Source of the DNA: Hyphomicrobiales bacterium | Lineage (GTDB): Bacteria; Pseudomonadota; Alphaproteobacteria; Rhizobiales; Xanthobacteraceae | Assembly (NCBI GenBank): GCA_026400425.1 | Contig: JAPLPC010000007.1 | Coordinates: forward strand, 1-6,948 | Length of the DNA: 6,948 nt | Reading direction: 5' to 3' | Shown: positions 5,742 to 6,948 of the stretch, piece by piece | Layout of the letters: the number at the start of each line of letters is the position of its first letter | Numbering within the stretch: position 1 is the first letter of the stretch | Program-made: the position numbers and the translations under genes | Notes under the pieces: model-generated | What the model saw: only the letters and a program-made list of their open reading frames with translations | The model's database searches: none | What the model was told of the DNA's origin: nothing

Positions 5742-5766
5742 AACGGGTCACTTCGAGACACGTTCC
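5742..5766 (-). promoter_or_regulatory. EcfG (general stress sigma) promoter candidate for the DUF892 gene
   Basis: On the minus strand GGAAC (5766-5762), a 16-nt spacer, then CGTT (5745-5742). This matches the alphaproteobacterial EcfG consensus GGAAC-N16/17-CGTT at every position. It predicts a start near 5735 and a leader of about 117 nt, which is long but contains two hairpins. Confidence 0.6.
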
Positions 5767-5957
5767 GGCCGACGGACCTGTTCGACCATGGATCATTGGA
5801 TCTTTCGGCCTATATTGACGTCGATGACCGGGTGATCTGGCAAACGGGCGCTGGCAATCGAGGGCACGTCCGGATCGTGACGGCACGCCGTCGCCGGCAT
5901 TAACGGCCTCGCTGTCAAGGGCTGCACAAGGCCGCGATTTTGCCGTAAGGAACTGGC

Positions 5958-5990
5958 CGAGATGAGTGCGAGATGAGTGCGAGATGAGTG
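5958..5990. repeat. Three perfect tandem copies of an 11-bp unit
   Basis: CGAGATGAGTG occurs three times back to back (5958-5968, 5969-5979, 5980-5990). ATGAGTGAAC (5984-5993), which overlaps the last copy, recurs at 6001-6010. The period is close to one DNA helical turn. The array lies about 100 bp before the UPF0104-type gene. It may be a phased protein-binding array or a simple slippage repeat. Confidence 0.9.
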
Positions 5991-6086
5991 AACGTCGCGT
6001 ATGAGTGAACCGGCCAGACGATACCCCATGCTTTGCTTCCAGCAAAAATCGACGTTCCCCTCGTTCGCGCTCCGCCGGGGGGACGC

Positions 6087-6948
6087 ATGTTTCGATTGCT
6101 GACCGCGATCGGGCGCGGCTTCAAGCGGCATGTCGGCTGGAAACGGCTGGGTGTTGTGGCGAGTTTGATCGTCATCGCATTTGCCATCTCGCATCTGGTG
6201 ACGACGCTGAAAGGACTGGATACCGCCAAGATTCTGGCGGCGATGGCGGCCAAATCAACCTCGGAAATCGTGCTCGCAACGCTGTGCGTGATCGGCGCCT
6301 TTTGCACCCTCACTTTCTATGATTTTTTCGCGCTGCGGACGATCGGCAAGAAGCACGTGCCCTATCGCATCGCCGCGCTGTCGAGCTTTACCAGCTACAC
6401 CATCGGCCATAATCTCGGCGCTACCGTCTTCACCGGCGGCGCGATCCGCTTTCGCATCTATTCCGATTACGGGCTTAATGCGATCGACGTCGCCAAGATC
6501 TGCTTCATCTCCGGGCTCACCTTCTGGCTCGGCAACTGTTTCGTGCTCGGCATCGGCATGGTCTGGCATCCGCAGGCGGCGTCCGCCATCGATCTGCTGC
6601 CCGACACCATCAACCGGCTGATCGGCCTCGGCTGCCTCGCCGGCATCGCCGGCTATCTGGTCTGGATCAGCACCGGCCAGGAGCGCCGCCAGCTCGGCCA
6701 GAACGGCTGGAAGGTCGTGCTGCCGTCGGCGCCGCTGACGCTGCTGCAGATCGCCATCGGTGTCATCGATCTCGGCTTCTGCGCGCTTGCCTTCTATCTG
6801 CTGATGCCGGACACCCCATCGATCGATTTCGTCTCGGTGGCGGTGGTGTTCATTCTCGCGACCCTCCTCGGCTTTGCCAGCCACGCGCCCGGCGGTCTCG
6901 GCGTCTTCGACGCCGCCATGCTGATCGCGCTTTATCAATTCGAGAAGG
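6087..6948 (+). CDS. UPF0104 / MprF-N-terminal-like (flippase-like) membrane protein, cut by the right edge
   Basis: The frame is open from the ATG at 6087 to the window edge, giving 287 residues. It is an inner-membrane protein of the UPF0104/YbhN group, related to the flippase domain of MprF (lysyl-phosphatidylglycerol synthase). Several membrane helices are visible (about 21-39, 60-80, 136-159, 178-195, 214-239 and 247-263). The family motifs are SYTIGHNLGATVFTGGAIRF (103-122) and FASHAPGGLGVFDAAM (263-278). GGGGGGA (6077-6083) just before the ATG is the ribosome binding site. Some relatives move lipids or add lysine to them, but the visible part has no aminoacyl-transferase domain, so a lipid-transport role is only an inference. 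The end is missing, so a fused domain downstream cannot be excluded. Confidence 0.88.
   Translation, partial: MFRLLTAIGRGFKRHVGWKRLGVVASLIVIAFAISHLVTTLKGLDTAKILAAMAAKSTSEIVLATLCVIGAFCTLTFYDFFALRTIGKKHVPYRIAALSSFTSYTIGHNLGATVFTGGAIRFRIYSDYGLNAIDVAKICFISGLTFWLGNCFVLGIGMVWHPQAASAIDLLPDTINRLIGLGCLAGIAGYLVWISTGQERRQLGQNGWKVVLPSAPLTLLQIAIGVIDLGFCALAFYLLMPDTPSIDFVSVAVVFILATLLGFASHAPGGLGVFDAAMLIALYQFEK

Larger units (their letters stand above)
5619..6086. other. Gene-poor intergenic region of about 470 bp
   Basis: No convincing gene is seen between the DUF892 start and the UPF0104 start. Open frames here are short, have no family motifs and no good ribosome binding site. The left half holds the DUF892 leader, two hairpins and the EcfG promoter. 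From 5767 to 5957 I see nothing recognisable. The right end holds the tandem repeat and presumably the promoter of the gene at 6087. Confidence 0.6.

Noticed and set aside
5568..5903. A 111-codon plus-strand frame in the gene-poor region
   Set aside because: It has no recognisable domain, overlaps the DUF892 gene start antisense, and has no convincing ribosome binding site.
6255..6938. A 227-codon open frame on the minus strand
   Set aside because: It is rich in Asp, Glu, Gly and Ala and is the shadow of the UPF0104 membrane protein, whose family motifs are clear on the plus strand.

Overview
The window is ordinary GC-rich chromosomal DNA of an alphaproteobacterium, most likely a member of the Bradyrhizobiaceae/Nitrobacteraceae (Rhodopseudomonas, Bradyrhizobium or a relative). 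This rests on the style of the FlgE N-terminus, a general-stress (EcfG-type) promoter motif, the UspF/G-like and DUF892 genes, and strong G/C at third codon positions. The genus is an inference; no rRNA or tRNA is present to confirm it.

Layout, left to right. (1) 1-688: the start of flgE (hook protein) on the minus strand, running off the left edge. It has a near-perfect sigma-54 promoter, and just upstream lies the terminator of the preceding gene. (2) 740-1315: msrB on the minus strand, a signal-peptide-bearing methionine-R-sulfoxide reductase, with a possible ECF-sigma promoter. (3) 1370-2725: an FAD-dependent amino-acid/amine-oxidase-type oxidoreductase (DAO family), also minus. (4) 2824-3369: a SixA-type histidine phosphatase, divergent from the oxidoreductase; a perfect 19-bp interrupted palindrome lies between the two. 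(5) 3425-3847: a universal stress protein of the UspF/UspG type, same strand as sixA. (6) 3903-4502 (minus) and 4569-5018 (plus): two divergent small membrane proteins of unknown function. (7) 5112-5618: a DUF892 (YciE/YciF) ferritin-like protein on the minus strand with a good EcfG promoter match and a hairpin-rich leader. (8) 5619-6086: a gene-poor stretch of about 470 bp that contains three perfect tandem copies of an 11-bp unit. (9) 6087-6948: the start of a UPF0104/MprF-N-terminal-like membrane protein, running off the right edge.

The genes do not form one pathway. Several fit stress and redox defence (periplasmic MsrB, Usp, DUF892, probably under alternative sigma factors), beside the end of a flagellar locus. 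I see no mobile element, CRISPR array, phage gene, tRNA or defence system. The interest is mainly regulatory: three different alternative-sigma promoter candidates (sigma-54, EcfG, another ECF), two 19-bp 8-3-8 palindromes with unrelated sequence, and a phased tandem repeat.
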